DNA of 64,000 nt from Kuafuiihalomonas sp050331295 (GTDB taxonomy: Bacteria > Myxococcota > Kuafuiibacteriia > Kuafuiibacteriales > Kuafuiibacteriaceae). A program made the position numbers and the translations under genes. Below are positions 35,137-44,355 of this stretch, one piece after another. The DNA lies in contig JBHJGZ010000002.1 in NCBI GenBank assembly GCA_050331295.1, forward strand, positions 1-64,000, read 5' to 3'. A model generated the notes under the pieces. That model saw only the letters and a list, made by a program, of their open reading frames with translations. It made no database searches and had not been told where the DNA came from. Each line of letters starts with the position of its first letter. The stretch's first letter is position 1.

Positions 35137-36432
35137 ATGCCGAAGAAGGTGTTCATCAGCTATCGCCGGACGGACAGCTCCTGGGCGACCAAGAACCTGT
35201 ACAACGCGCTCCGCTCCGTGCTCCCCGAGGGGCATGTGTTCATGGACGTGGACGCCATCCCGCTCGGCGTCGACTTCGTCGAATACCTCGATGCAGGGGT
35301 CCGTCAGTGCGACGTCCTGCTCGCGGTGATCGGGCCCGGCTGGCTCGAAGCCGTAGACCCCCAGACCGGGGTCCGTCGCCTCGAGAACGAGGAGGACTTC
35401 GTCCGCATCGAGATCCGGCAGGCGTTAACCCGCAAGATTCCGGTGGTCCCCGTCCTCCTCGACGGGGTGCGGATGCCTTCGAAGGATGAGCTCCCCGAAG
35501 ACATTCAGGGGCTCGTCCGGCGCATGGCCGCTTTTATTCACCACCAGACCGCCGAGACCGACATCGAACGCCTCGTTCGAAAGCTGGGCCTCAGTGCCCT
35601 GCCGAATACACAGTCAGAGGTCCGTCGGCCGGAGCCCCCGAGCCCCATCGTTCGGCCCGCGCGAACCCCTCCGTTTCCGGTCCCCGAGATGGTCCGCATC
35701 GAGCCGGGTACCTTCTGGATGGGCTCCGACCCCGACGAGCCCGGCGCCGTACAGCGCGAAGGCCCGAAGCACCGCGTCCAGATCGCGCGGCCCTTCGAGC
35801 TCGGAAAGTATGCAGTGACCTTCGACGAGTTCGACGCCTTCTGTCGCGCCACCGGGCGGGACCTCGCTCAGGACGATGAAAACTGGGGACGAGGTCGACG
35901 GCCGGTCATCCGCGTCAGCCACGAAGACGCCTCGGCGTACGTGGAATGGCTCGGGGGCGAGCTCGGACCGGGGTGGCGCCTACCGTCCGAGGCCGAATGG
36001 GAGTACGCGTGCCGCGCGGGGACCACGGGCCCCTTCAGCTTCGACGGCCCCATTTCGCCCGAGCGCGTCAACTACGACGGCAACTCCACCTTCGAGGGCT
36101 CGAAGACCGGCCGATACCGCGGGCAGACGGTCGAGGTTGGGACCTTACCGGCCAACCCGTGGGGTCTTCACGAAATGCACGGAAACGTCTGGGAGTGGGT
36201 GGCAGACTGCTGGCACGAGACCTATGAGGGCGCCCCCGATGACGGCTCTGCATGGATGGAGGAGGGGGGCGGCGACTGCACCGGAGCCGTGGTGCGTGGC
36301 GGCTCGTGGGGCAACGGCCCGCAGTACGCCCGCTCGGCGGACCGCTACAGGGGCCCTCGCGACGTCCGGTACAGCGACCTCGGTTTTCGTGTCGCCCGGA
36401 CGCTTCCCGGCCGGCAGGACGGGAAGCCTTAG
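35137..36432 (+). CDS. DGR target 3: TIR-FGE-sulfatase protein
   Basis: A 431-aa protein from the ATG at 35137; the longer upstream frame has no domain sequence. Residues 1-~145 are TIR (KKVFISYRRTDSSWATKNLY, FMDVDAIPLG, VLLAVIGPGW, EEDFVRIEI). A short Pro-rich linker (PEPPSPIVRPARTPP) joins it to the FGE-sulfatase domain at ~185-431 (VRIEPGTFWMGS, LPSEAEWEYACRAG, MHGNVWEWVADCW), ending in VR3. No NTPase is present. This gives the simplest layout of the three: a diversified ligand domain directly on a TIR effector. The template repeat starts 121 bp after its stop. Confidence 0.95.
   Translation: MPKKVFISYRRTDSSWATKNLYNALRSVLPEGHVFMDVDAIPLGVDFVEYLDAGVRQCDVLLAVIGPGWLEAVDPQTGVRRLENEEDFVRIEIRQALTRKIPVVPVLLDGVRMPSKDELPEDIQGLVRRMAAFIHHQTAETDIERLVRKLGLSALPNTQSEVRRPEPPSPIVRPARTPPFPVPEMVRIEPGTFWMGSDPDEPGAVQREGPKHRVQIARPFELGKYAVTFDEFDAFCRATGRDLAQDDENWGRGRRPVIRVSHEDASAYVEWLGGELGPGWRLPSEAEWEYACRAGTTGPFSFDGPISPERVNYDGNSTFEGSKTGRYRGQTVEVGTLPANPWGLHEMHGNVWEWVADCWHETYEGAPDDGSAWMEEGGGDCTGAVVRGGSWGNGPQYARSADRYRGPRDVRYSDLGFRVARTLPGRQDGKP
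36285..36406 (+). repeat. DGR variable repeat VR3
   Basis: A 122-bp block, gap-free to the template repeat. In the core, 17 of 28 template adenines are changed (to G, T or C) and no other base is. It lies in the final codons of the TIR-FGE gene. Confidence 0.97.
36402..36427 (+). promoter_or_regulatory. DGR hairpin after VR3
   Basis: GCTTCCCG and CGGGAAGC, perfect 8-bp arms with a 10-nt loop, in the same place relative to VR3 as in the other two targets. The loop differs from VR1 and VR2 by one base (GCCGGCAGGA). Confidence 0.85.
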
Positions 36433-36552
36433 CCCCTTCCTCTTGTCCTCCTTACCTCTTTCTCTTGCCGAATCGAATGCGACCTTTGACCGGGCGACGC
36501 GGCTTTCGTACCGAGACGCAGTGAGCGCATACGCTCAACCTGGTCGGCCTCC

Positions 36553-36674
36553 AGCCGTGGTGCGTGGCGGCTCGTGGAACAACAACCCACAGAACGCCCG
36601 CTCGGCGAACCGCAACAGGAACCCACGCAACAACCGGAACAACAACCTCGGTTTTCGTGTCGCCCGCACGCTTC
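36553..36674 (+). repeat. DGR template repeat TR
   Basis: A 122-bp non-coding template. Its 69-bp core is adenine-rich: twelve AAC codons, two CCA, one CAG and one AGG, 28 adenines in all, when read in the frame of the targets. The flanks equal those of the VRs, except that the initiation region has C where all VRs have G (CGCCCGCACG), the expected IMH*/IMH asymmetry. No stop can arise by changing its adenines, and each AAC can become any of 15 amino acids. It is probably transcribed from the same strand, downstream of target 3. Confidence 0.97.
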
Positions 36675-37034
36675 GACGTCGGAGTCCCGAGGCCCAAGGG
36701 CCGTGGGAGCGCATGGGAAGCGTCCAAGGCCGCCCATGATGAGAACGGGCCGCGTCCCGCGCGACGCCCGATGAGCCCGCGCCCGTCTTGGCTGCTTCGA
36801 TGCGGCGACGGACGCAGGCGCCTCTTCGCGGGTGCCCGAAGGATGTGACCCGCCATGGGGGGCGTAGTCGGGGCCCATTGGACGTCGAGCCGCGATTGAC
36901 GGCAGCGCCTCGCCTCTCGGCTTTTATCGCATTCGCGCACCGCGCACGGGCGCTCCCCGGCCTCGAGAGTCTGCGTCGGGTCGGGCCGGGGTCTCGGCTC
37001 GGATGGTCAGACCGAACGCACGGATGCTAGCTCT
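36675..37034. other. Intergenic region after the template repeat
   Basis: About 360 bp. In known DGRs the RNA just downstream of the TR is needed for RT-Avd binding, so part of this stretch may be functional. I see no gene and no clear terminator before the GTG at 37035. Confidence 0.4.
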
Positions 37035-38486
37035 GTGCCGGTGATTGCTCGCGAGCCCCCGCGTCCGCTCTGCTTCGTCGCGATGCCGTTCGGGAGCAAG
37101 TCCCGCCCGGGCCGCGGACCCGACGAAGACGAGCGAGGGCCGAGCGTCATCGAGTTCGACGACGTCTACCAGGCGCTCTTCGCCGGCGCCGACGCAGCAG
37201 GCTGCGAGGTTCGGCGGGCCGACATCGAGCCGGGCCAGGGCTTCGTCCACCGGTCCATGTACGAGGCCCTTCTACTCTCCGAGTTCGCCGTGGTGGACAT
37301 GACGTTCGCGAACGTCAACGTCGCTTACGAGCTGGGAGTGCGGCACGGCGCCCATCGCGGCGCCACGGTCATGGTCTGCGAGAAGGATTGGATCCCGAAG
37401 CTCGGGTTCGATTTTCGACCCTTCCGCGTGATTCCGTACGAAGTCTCCGGGAGCGGCCGGCTCGGGGACGGTCGCTCCGCGCTCGTCGAAGCTCTGAAGA
37501 CGCAGCTGAAGAAGGCGATGGCTGGCGAGTTGCCCCCGGACAACCCGATCCTTCAAGTCACCGACGTGTTTCGAGCCGGCGCGGGGCACGAAAAGACGGA
37601 CATCTTCCTTCAGCGGTTGGCCTACGCGGGAGAAATGAGCCAACGGGTCGCCGCCTGCCTTCGACAGCCGGATCCTCGGGCTCTCGCTGGGCTGCGCGAA
37701 CTTCGCGACGAGGTCCTCGCGAACGAGAGTGTCGTCGAGCAGCTTCACTCCGCGTTGATGGCCCTCTATCTGGGCTTCCGCGAGCGAAAGGGCTACACGG
37801 ACATGGCCGCGCTCTACGAGCGCCTCCCCCGAGAGCTCGCCGCGACGCCGGTCGCCCGCGAACAGCTCGGCCTCGCGCTCAATCGACTCGCGGAAGCTGC
37901 GGCGAAAGACGGTCGGGCGGACGAGGCCAGCGAACTGAGGCAGCGCGCCATCGGGGCGCTCGAGCAGCTCGAGAGATCCGAATGGACCAGTGAGACCTTC
38001 GGTATTCTCGGTCGCATCTACAAGGGGCGCTACGATGCCGAGCAGAAGGCCGGTCGCCCCGAGCACGCGCGGGCCGCTCTGGACCGGTCCGTCGAAGCGT
38101 ACGAGTCGGGATTTCGCGATGATCCGCGGGATTACTACCCAGGCGTGAACGTCGTGACGCTTCGAATCCTGCGCGGCACGCCGGGCGACGAGGCAGCCCT
38201 AGCCGAGCTCGTGCCGGTCGTGCGGTTCGCCGTGGACCGGGCGCCGACGCCCGACAAGCCGGAGGAGCGGTACTGGCAAACCGCGACCCAGCTCGAGCTC
38301 GCCTGCGCCGGCCGAGACTTCGACGCTGCCCGCGAGCATGCTCGAGAGCTCCTGGGGCTCGACGTGCCCCCTTGGATGTACGAGACCACGGCAAAGAACC
38401 TGCTCCTCCAACGCGACGCACGGAGCGACGAAGCCGAGACCGTCGCGGCTCTCGATGAGATCGTGTCGTTGCTCCAGTCTCCCTAG
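37035..38486 (+). CDS. NDT-like and TPR-S (TRAFs-binding, DUF4071) protein
   Basis: A 483-aa protein from a GTG at 37035. The N-terminal ~170 residues carry CFVAMPFG and later FAVVDMTFANVNVAYELGVRH, the pattern of nucleoside 2-deoxyribosyltransferase/TIR-like domains of conflict systems. The rest is helical, with YESGFRDDPRDYYPGVNVVT typical of the TRAFs-binding-like TPR-S region. Such proteins are thought to sense or process nucleotides in immune-type pathways. It follows the DGR template on the same strand by 360 bp and may belong to the locus, though it has no variable domain. A related TPR-S lies in the protease at 23.4 kb. Confidence 0.8.
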   Translation: MPVIAREPPRPLCFVAMPFGSKSRPGRGPDEDERGPSVIEFDDVYQALFAGADAAGCEVRRADIEPGQGFVHRSMYEALLLSEFAVVDMTFANVNVAYELGVRHGAHRGATVMVCEKDWIPKLGFDFRPFRVIPYEVSGSGRLGDGRSALVEALKTQLKKAMAGELPPDNPILQVTDVFRAGAGHEKTDIFLQRLAYAGEMSQRVAACLRQPDPRALAGLRELRDEVLANESVVEQLHSALMALYLGFRERKGYTDMAALYERLPRELAATPVAREQLGLALNRLAEAAAKDGRADEASELRQRAIGALEQLERSEWTSETFGILGRIYKGRYDAEQKAGRPEHARAALDRSVEAYESGFRDDPRDYYPGVNVVTLRILRGTPGDEAALAELVPVVRFAVDRAPTPDKPEERYWQTATQLELACAGRDFDAAREHARELLGLDVPPWMYETTAKNLLLQRDARSDEAETVAALDEIVSLLQSP

Positions 38487-38903
38487 CGGAGAGGACTTCG
38501 GTGACAACGGTCCGTCCGCTCGTTGGGGAAGGGGGGTGACCGAGCGCGCTTGCACAGATTCGGCGGAACTGACTCGTCTGTGACTATCCAGCCGAGCCCC
38601 GTCTTGTGGTCAAGGATTCGACACGACACCCGGGGCCCACGATGTGGGGCCTCTTCAGTTGTAACCCACGGCCCGGCCGAATACCTGCTGGGGACCGGAC
38701 TGCCCCTAGCACAAGCCGGATTGGTACGTGTCCTCACCCCGACTGGACGTGGGCGACTGGTCTGCGAAGTCTAAGCTCTGTGCCGAGGCTTCCAGCCTTA
38801 CACCTCCGTATGCACGTCTGATCGCGATCATCAGTCACGCTCTGAAAAGCACTTTCTCGAACACAAGGAAGGCGAGTCTCCAGAGGGCTGAGAGAGATAG
38901 AAT
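38487..38903. other. Intergenic region, nothing recognised
   Basis: About 420 bp between two convergent genes. No convincing gene, repeat or terminator with a T-run was seen. Confidence 0.4.
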
Positions 38904-40049
38904 CTATCCCGCTTGTCCTGCACCACCTGGAGTCACGCCCAGGTACAGATCTGCGGCTTGCGTCTTGTATCGAGCGAAAACCGTATCGAAGCCTATCCCG
39001 GCGGTGAATGCGACGAGGACTGCCGTTACGAACTGAATCTTGTCCGCGAGACTGACCGTCTCCGGGCCTCTTGCCGCTTCGGCATCGACACCGCTGATCC
39101 ATTGTGGGACGACATACGCCAGGCCAGCGAGAACCCCAGCCAGTGTTCCCAGGAAGAGTGCCGTCGAGGGGGCCGTACCTTGACGTGCCCAGAGTAGGGA
39201 GCCGGCGAGCGCGCCGGTCCCTCCGGCGAACAGCAACCCGAACATCATCAACATCAAGTACAAGGGTCGGTCGAACTCGCCAGTGATGCCGAGGAGCAGT
39301 GAAAGAAACATCAACACCGCGGGGACAAGCGCCCAGTTTCTCTTCGTGGATTGCGAGTTGAGCTCCGCGAGGATGTGTTCAGCCTCGTGACGCTTTCTCT
39401 TGCGCGCAAGGTGCGCGTCGCAAGCTCTCCGAAGCCACTCGACGCACTCTTGGGCTCCTTGCCGTCCGAAGTCCGGGTACTCGGGGCTTCTTGTCTTGAG
39501 CTCGTTCCAGATCGTCTTGGCTGTGCCGGCATATGCGTCGATGGCAAGCGCCGGGAGCTGGCGTCCGACGGCTACTTGACCGGCGATCGACGTCGAATGC
39601 CCCCCAGCCATCAGCAGGATTGCATCAACGCCACCCTGGTCTGAGCCATGCTCTTCCGCGAGGGATCTGTAGAACGGTGCCGCCCAGTCGGCTCCCGCGA
39701 TGCCTCTGCCGTCGAAAAGTTCGTCCCGCGCCGCTTCCTCCTTGAAGTACACCGTATTCTCATCATCGGGGTCAGCGCCGCCTGTCGTGCGCTGCGAGTG
39801 CGCGCATCGGATCCGGATGCTGTCCTTCGCGCTCCCTTGCGGGGTCTGCGCCACGTAGCCGCTCACCACGTGTGGCTCGAGACTCTTATCGTTCGAGAAG
39901 TAAACGACCAGCCCGAACCCAGCCTTCGCCAGCTCTGCACCAATCTGCTCGGCAGCCTTCCGGGCCTCCCGACCGGCCTGAGGATCGTCATCGTCGAGCT
40001 TGAAAAAACCACCAACGATGGCGACAAAGGGTCTCTGGGTTTTCGGCAT
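38904..40049 (-). CDS. SLOG-like nucleotide-sensor domain protein with C-terminal TM segments
   Basis: A 381-aa protein. Residues 1-~190 follow a Rossmannoid SLOG-type pattern: FVAIVGGFF, a helix (AAEQIGAELAKAG), FGLVVYFS, then DAILLMAGGHSTSIAGQVAV and LPALAIDAY. SLOG domains bind or process nucleotide signals in conflict systems. After a basic helix the last ~140 residues contain four hydrophobic segments (ALVPAVLMFLSLLLG; LYLMLMMFGLLFAGG; ALFLGTLAGVLAGLAYV; FVTAVLVAFTAGIG). A sensor plus a membrane effector that perforates or anchors at the inner membrane is a reasonable guess. No partner gene is adjacent. Confidence 0.7.
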   Translation of the reverse strand: MPKTQRPFVAIVGGFFKLDDDDPQAGREARKAAEQIGAELAKAGFGLVVYFSNDKSLEPHVVSGYVAQTPQGSAKDSIRIRCAHSQRTTGGADPDDENTVYFKEEAARDELFDGRGIAGADWAAPFYRSLAEEHGSDQGGVDAILLMAGGHSTSIAGQVAVGRQLPALAIDAYAGTAKTIWNELKTRSPEYPDFGRQGAQECVEWLRRACDAHLARKRKRHEAEHILAELNSQSTKRNWALVPAVLMFLSLLLGITGEFDRPLYLMLMMFGLLFAGGTGALAGSLLWARQGTAPSTALFLGTLAGVLAGLAYVVPQWISGVDAEAARGPETVSLADKIQFVTAVLVAFTAGIGFDTVFARYKTQAADLYLGVTPGGAGQAG

Positions 40050-40391
40050 GCACGTCTCCTCACTCGATGCTGGGCATCATCATGGTTCAGGAAACGGATG
40101 CGTTTCAACATTGAGTCGAATCAGCTTCTTCGTGACGCCTCCGAGCACCCGGAATCCTGTCTGCTCGGCCGGAGCATTCGCCTCCGCGTCGGTCATGCCG
40201 CCGCCTTCCGGGCCCACGAACGGGCTCGTCAAGCACACGGTCCGGCCCGACCAGCCGCAGGTTCGGGCGCTCCTCGCGCGGGCCGACGTTGGCAGCACCG
40301 AGAGCGCTTCGCTCGTCACCTTCGACAGCAGCGGCCTGGTCTGGCGCTGGCTGGGTTGGTGCTTGCCAGCGGTTGCGTGGCCACGGCAGGC

Positions 40392-40514
40392 CCTTGATCG
40401 AGAGTCTGAGCGGCCGCGAAGCTCAACGGCCTCAATCCGAGCCAGTACCTCGAGCAGGCCGCGAACGCGGCCATCCGTGGCGAAGTCGTCCCGCTTCCTC
40501 ACGAAATCGATTGA
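40392..40514 (+). pseudogene. IS66 TnpC extreme C-terminal fragment
   Basis: On the plus strand KLNGLNPSQYLEQAANAAIR, then GEVVPLPHEID and a stop, is the C-terminal end of an IS66 transposase (compare LHGLNPTEYIVEA at the end of the copy at 11.2 kb). Just before it LIES appears out of frame, separated by a few inserted bases. Nothing else of the element is recognisable. It differs enough from the 11-kb copy to be another IS66 lineage. Confidence 0.7.
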
Positions 40515-40564
40515 TGCCCCCGGCCATCGGAGCCTACCTGATCATCCCTCGAGATTCTCCGGGG

Positions 40565-40972
40565 CTACGGCGAGGACGTACGAGTCACTTGGCTGTCTCT
40601 ATCAAGTCGAAGCCGATGACAAGGGAATCGGACGCCCAGCCACTTGCCGAAGATGAGTCCAATGCAGCGTAGGCGAGTCCGGACCTCGACTCGCGCCAGG
40701 GTACGGGCGAAATCCGAGGATTGGACCAGGAGCGTATCGGATTCGTCTTCCGTCACCCTGTACCCACGGTCCTCCAGAGCGATGACAAGCGATTCCCGGA
40801 GTGGAGCGAAGGCGCGTCGGAGGCGATCTCTGAGAGTGGCCACGGAGCCCAGCGAATCCAAGGTACGTGCCAACATCCCGAACCAGGTCTCGCAGCTCGA
40901 TGCCGAAATAAGCCTCGCAATGTCTCCCAACGTACTTGCAACGAATCCACATTTGGAGATGGGAGCCCGCAC
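40565..40972 (-). CDS. Hypothetical protein
   Basis: A 135-aa frame just downstream of the patatin gene on the same strand. The middle (SVATLRDRLRRAFAPLRESL, then VIALEDRGYRVTEDESDT) could be a small helical protein, but no family is recognised, and overlapping frames on the other strand are similar in length. It may not be real. Confidence 0.3.
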   Translation of the reverse strand: MRAPISKCGFVASTLGDIARLISASSCETWFGMLARTLDSLGSVATLRDRLRRAFAPLRESLVIALEDRGYRVTEDESDTLLVQSSDFARTLARVEVRTRLRCIGLIFGKWLGVRFPCHRLRLDRDSQVTRTSSP

Positions 40973-41055
40973 GACTTCGTACGCACGAACACGGAGACCC
41001 TGGCCAACCCTCGGAGCCGACGGCGGAACTTGGTACAGCCGAACGAGAGAACTCT

Positions 41056-44000
41056 TCAGAAATGCCGTTCAACCGCACGGCAGGCCTTTGTCGATGTGGT
41101 CGACTGAGACATCTCAGCTTTGATCTCCGACACCACGCCTTTCGTCTCCGGATGTCGCAGCATCCGCTTCATATACTGGCGGATGGGCTTCGCGATGATC
41201 CGACCCAGCGGAGGATCCGGGACCGGGTACTGACCCAGGCGACCCAACAACGGGATCTCAGGAAATGCCGGGTCTTCTTCCAAGGTCCTAGTGATCATGG
41301 CGTTCATCCCGGCCTCGCCCGGAGTCGATTTGAAGCACTGGTTGGCGTGGTAGTCCGTCGCGTCACAAGCCGGTGCGTTCTTCCCGAACAAGCAGCAGTC
41401 GAGGCCACAAGTCGCCAACTCGACCTTGTGGAACGCATGGACATCCTCGTTCTCTACTCGATAGGGAAGGACGATCTCACGGAAATCATGCATGCAAAGC
41501 GCCTCTCTCAGAGCCGAATTCCCGAGCCGTTGGCGGTAGAAGATCGGAAGCGCGGTGGTTCCTCCCGTAGCAGCTGCACTGACGATGCTACCGAGCTCGC
41601 TGTTGTCGAGGGTTCGCCATCCAGCTTCCGCCATCTGGTGGAAGTACCGGTCAATGAATGTCTCTCTGGAATTGCCGATGGAGACGACGACCAGCCTGCG
41701 AGATAGGACCTCACGGAACGTATCGCCGTTCCGGCCAGGCTCGGTGGCTCCAGCATGAATCTGGAGAAGGACTTGAAGGACCGTTTGCAGTCCGGAGTTC
41801 TCGAGATAGCCACCGTCCACGTAGTGGCCGCGACTACGAATGTCCCCGGCGGGACTGGCCACCGGGAAACGGTTCGTGAGGAACAAGGCGTCGGGATAGG
41901 AGATCCATTCCTTCTCCTCGGTCTGCGGGTCCTTCGGTCTCGCGACGAGATCGATGAATCCCAGAGACTCCGCGAAGCCAGGCTCCAGCGGATGGACGAT
42001 GCCGCGCCGGCCGTCTTCGGCCCGGGTCGCATTCACAAACAACAGCGGCAGATCTGCGCTCGCCGCACCGGAGCGTTCCCAGAGTGAAGAGAAGCTCTGG
42101 CTACGAAACGTCTTGTAGTTCTGAACGCCCGCGACCGTGAAGTAGCTTCTCGCCATGGCCTCGGGCCTGTTCTCCATGCCGCTCATCGAAACGAAGGGAA
42201 AGAGACTGGCGATCGTCGCCTTGCCACCGATGCCAGCTAGGTCGCCGGTCAGGAAGTTCGAGGAGGCTAGTTTGGAGATCTTGCTCTGGACGAGCTTCGT
42301 GCCCCGACCCTGGGACAGGAGGTAGGTGTACATGCCTTGCCCGATGCCACCGCCGGATGCACCCGACATCATAAAAGTGTGCTTCGAGAACGCTCCGTTG
42401 GTCTTCTCGTCGAGCTCGGCAAGCACGTGCATCGTCCATGTGGCGGCTCGCAATCCGCCCCCTTCGGCGGCAACGAAGTAGATCGGTCCCTTAGGATTCC
42501 GCTTTAGAAAACCGAGGGTGAAGTCGTGCAGGTTGGGCCTCGGCGATGGCTTCTCAGCCAGATATGCGACGTCGTGGTACCCGCTGTCGAGCGATCGGGT
42601 CGCGGCGTAGTAGGCGAGAACACATGCAGCGAACGCTGTGCCCAGTCTTTGAACCGACCTCCGCCTTCGTTGGACCGCCATTCGGGCTGTCTCCGGATCG
42701 CCCGTCAGACCCGCGCGCGCGACGTACAACGAGCTGGCGCGCTGGACCAAGGCAATCAGTGCAACGAGACCGTTCACGTAGACGAGAAAGAAGTTGATTG
42801 GGTTGATCCACGTCAGGGCGGTGATGTCCCACAAGCTGCAGAAGAAAGCCACGATGAGCATCGCGGCGGGTAGAACAAGGCCAAGCCACATGAGGACGGC
42901 TGTAATCCCGTGCCGCACGACGTAGATCCAGTGAAAGAACTTTGCGGCGCAGCACTTCTGAATCTGGTGGCGCGCGTCGATCCGTCGATACCGAGCGAAC
43001 GCGACGAACGCGAATACGGACGCGCTCGCAGCACCGATGAACGAAAGGTGACGTATCATCCAGGACCCGTTGAAAAAGATGGTGAAGAGCCAAAGGGCGG
43101 CCAAGAGGACGAAGGGGACGATCAGCAGCGCGAGCATCTGTGGCTCGTTGTGCTCCGAGGGCTTCGAACCAATTGCGCTTTCGATCCACCAGATGTAGGG
43201 AATCAGAAGCAACGCGACAAAGCCCGGAACAAGCATGGGTGGTACGAGGAGGCCCCCATCCCAAGCAATGCTGGAAAGCAACCAGATGAGGCTGAAGATG
43301 AAGAGGATGGCTATCGACCTCCTTGTCCAATGAAGCCATGCCTCATGGCGTTCGCTCAGCTCTGCCCCGTCGGAGTCGATGGCTTTCCAGTGTTCTTTCA
43401 GGACGTCGTACCGCGCCGGAGCATCGAGAACGAGATGGACGGGGAAGATCGCGACTTCCCAGCTGACGAGCTGTCTCCGAGTTGGGGGCGCCTTCATTGT
43501 CTTGGGGATGTCGGCGGCTTTCAAAGCGCTAGGGTCTGGCGCTGCTACAAAGAAGTATTTGCCTAGCAGTCTTCCCGTAAACCAGAGGTAGTAGGGGACG
43601 AACCAGACGATGACCACCGACATGGTCATCACAAGCGTGAAGAAGATAAAGCTGAAACCGTCGACCGCTTCGATGAATAATGAGTCAAACTGATCAAATG
43701 AATTGAAAAGTACGACGACCATGAAAATATAGAATGCCGGGGGATAAAAATAGCCTAGGTGCTTCTTCAAGAACGAGAAGTCCTCGACCGAATTCGGATT
43801 TCCTGACGAGCTCGGATCCAGAGCCCTGCCGGCCCAAACGACCCCAAGACCCAGCAGCCACAGCCATATGCCTCCGTAGACCGCCAGCTTGATGGCGTGG
43901 ATGCTTGGGATCGCGTACGACTTCAGCAGGAGCATCAGGTTCTCGAGGACGTCGATGGAGGCGGCCACGAAGCACATGGCCCACGCGAATGCCCGATGGT

Positions 44001-44298
44001 GTGCGGTCGCGGACTCTTCTCCCGATTGCCTCTGAAGGGTCCGGTACAGAGCCGAGAACGCGGACGTATGTACCCAAAGAAGGCCCACGACGAGGGTCGT
44101 GTCCGCGATGAAGTATCCGATGACGCTGTGCCTCGGGAAGCAAACGCGGGCCCACTCGGATCCACTGGCAATGAGTTCGTGGGGCCACTGCACGAATGGC
44201 GACAGTGATTGAGACCCAACTAGAGTAAGGCCTCCGGCGCATAGGCCCAGGACCGACACCCGAACATACCATTTGAACCATCCACTCGAAATCGACAT
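41056..44298 (-). CDS. Multi-pass membrane protein with C-terminal patatin-like phospholipase
   Basis: A 1080-aa protein. The first ~570 residues contain about twelve hydrophobic segments with soluble loops. From about residue 610 a patatin-like fold follows: the oxyanion loop EGGGLRAATW, nucleophile Ser648 in SGASGGG, and the catalytic Asp828 in VDGGYLENSG. Patatins hydrolyse phospholipid acyl chains with a Ser-Asp dyad and serve as membrane-destroying effectors in several defence systems (for example CapV of CBASS). Fusion to a large membrane domain is less usual and would hold the lipase at its substrate. The last ~230 residues carry Cys (LATCGLDCCLFGKNAPAC). No nucleotide cyclase is nearby. 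Confidence 0.85.
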   Translation of the reverse strand: MSISSGWFKWYVRVSVLGLCAGGLTLVGSQSLSPFVQWPHELIASGSEWARVCFPRHSVIGYFIADTTLVVGLLWVHTSAFSALYRTLQRQSGEESATAHHRAFAWAMCFVAASIDVLENLMLLLKSYAIPSIHAIKLAVYGGIWLWLLGLGVVWAGRALDPSSSGNPNSVEDFSFLKKHLGYFYPPAFYIFMVVVLFNSFDQFDSLFIEAVDGFSFIFFTLVMTMSVVIVWFVPYYLWFTGRLLGKYFFVAAPDPSALKAADIPKTMKAPPTRRQLVSWEVAIFPVHLVLDAPARYDVLKEHWKAIDSDGAELSERHEAWLHWTRRSIAILFIFSLIWLLSSIAWDGGLLVPPMLVPGFVALLLIPYIWWIESAIGSKPSEHNEPQMLALLIVPFVLLAALWLFTIFFNGSWMIRHLSFIGAASASVFAFVAFARYRRIDARHQIQKCCAAKFFHWIYVVRHGITAVLMWLGLVLPAAMLIVAFFCSLWDITALTWINPINFFLVYVNGLVALIALVQRASSLYVARAGLTGDPETARMAVQRRRRSVQRLGTAFAACVLAYYAATRSLDSGYHDVAYLAEKPSPRPNLHDFTLGFLKRNPKGPIYFVAAEGGGLRAATWTMHVLAELDEKTNGAFSKHTFMMSGASGGGIGQGMYTYLLSQGRGTKLVQSKISKLASSNFLTGDLAGIGGKATIASLFPFVSMSGMENRPEAMARSYFTVAGVQNYKTFRSQSFSSLWERSGAASADLPLLFVNATRAEDGRRGIVHPLEPGFAESLGFIDLVARPKDPQTEEKEWISYPDALFLTNRFPVASPAGDIRSRGHYVDGGYLENSGLQTVLQVLLQIHAGATEPGRNGDTFREVLSRRLVVVSIGNSRETFIDRYFHQMAEAGWRTLDNSELGSIVSAAATGGTTALPIFYRQRLGNSALREALCMHDFREIVLPYRVENEDVHAFHKVELATCGLDCCLFGKNAPACDATDYHANQCFKSTPGEAGMNAMITRTLEEDPAFPEIPLLGRLGQYPVPDPPLGRIIAKPIRQYMKRMLRHPETKGVVSEIKAEMSQSTTSTKACRAVERHF

Positions 44299-44355
44299 CG
44301 TTTCGTAGCCTCCCGAGGAACCTGACTCGCCGGCGCAGGTGCCGAGCTGGGACCC

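Noticed and set aside
36553..36674. AAC-rich block considered as a CRISPR-like or simple repeat, or as coding sequence
   Set aside because: It aligns base for base with the ends of three genes, with differences only at adenines (plus two), so it is a DGR template and not a repeat array or gene.
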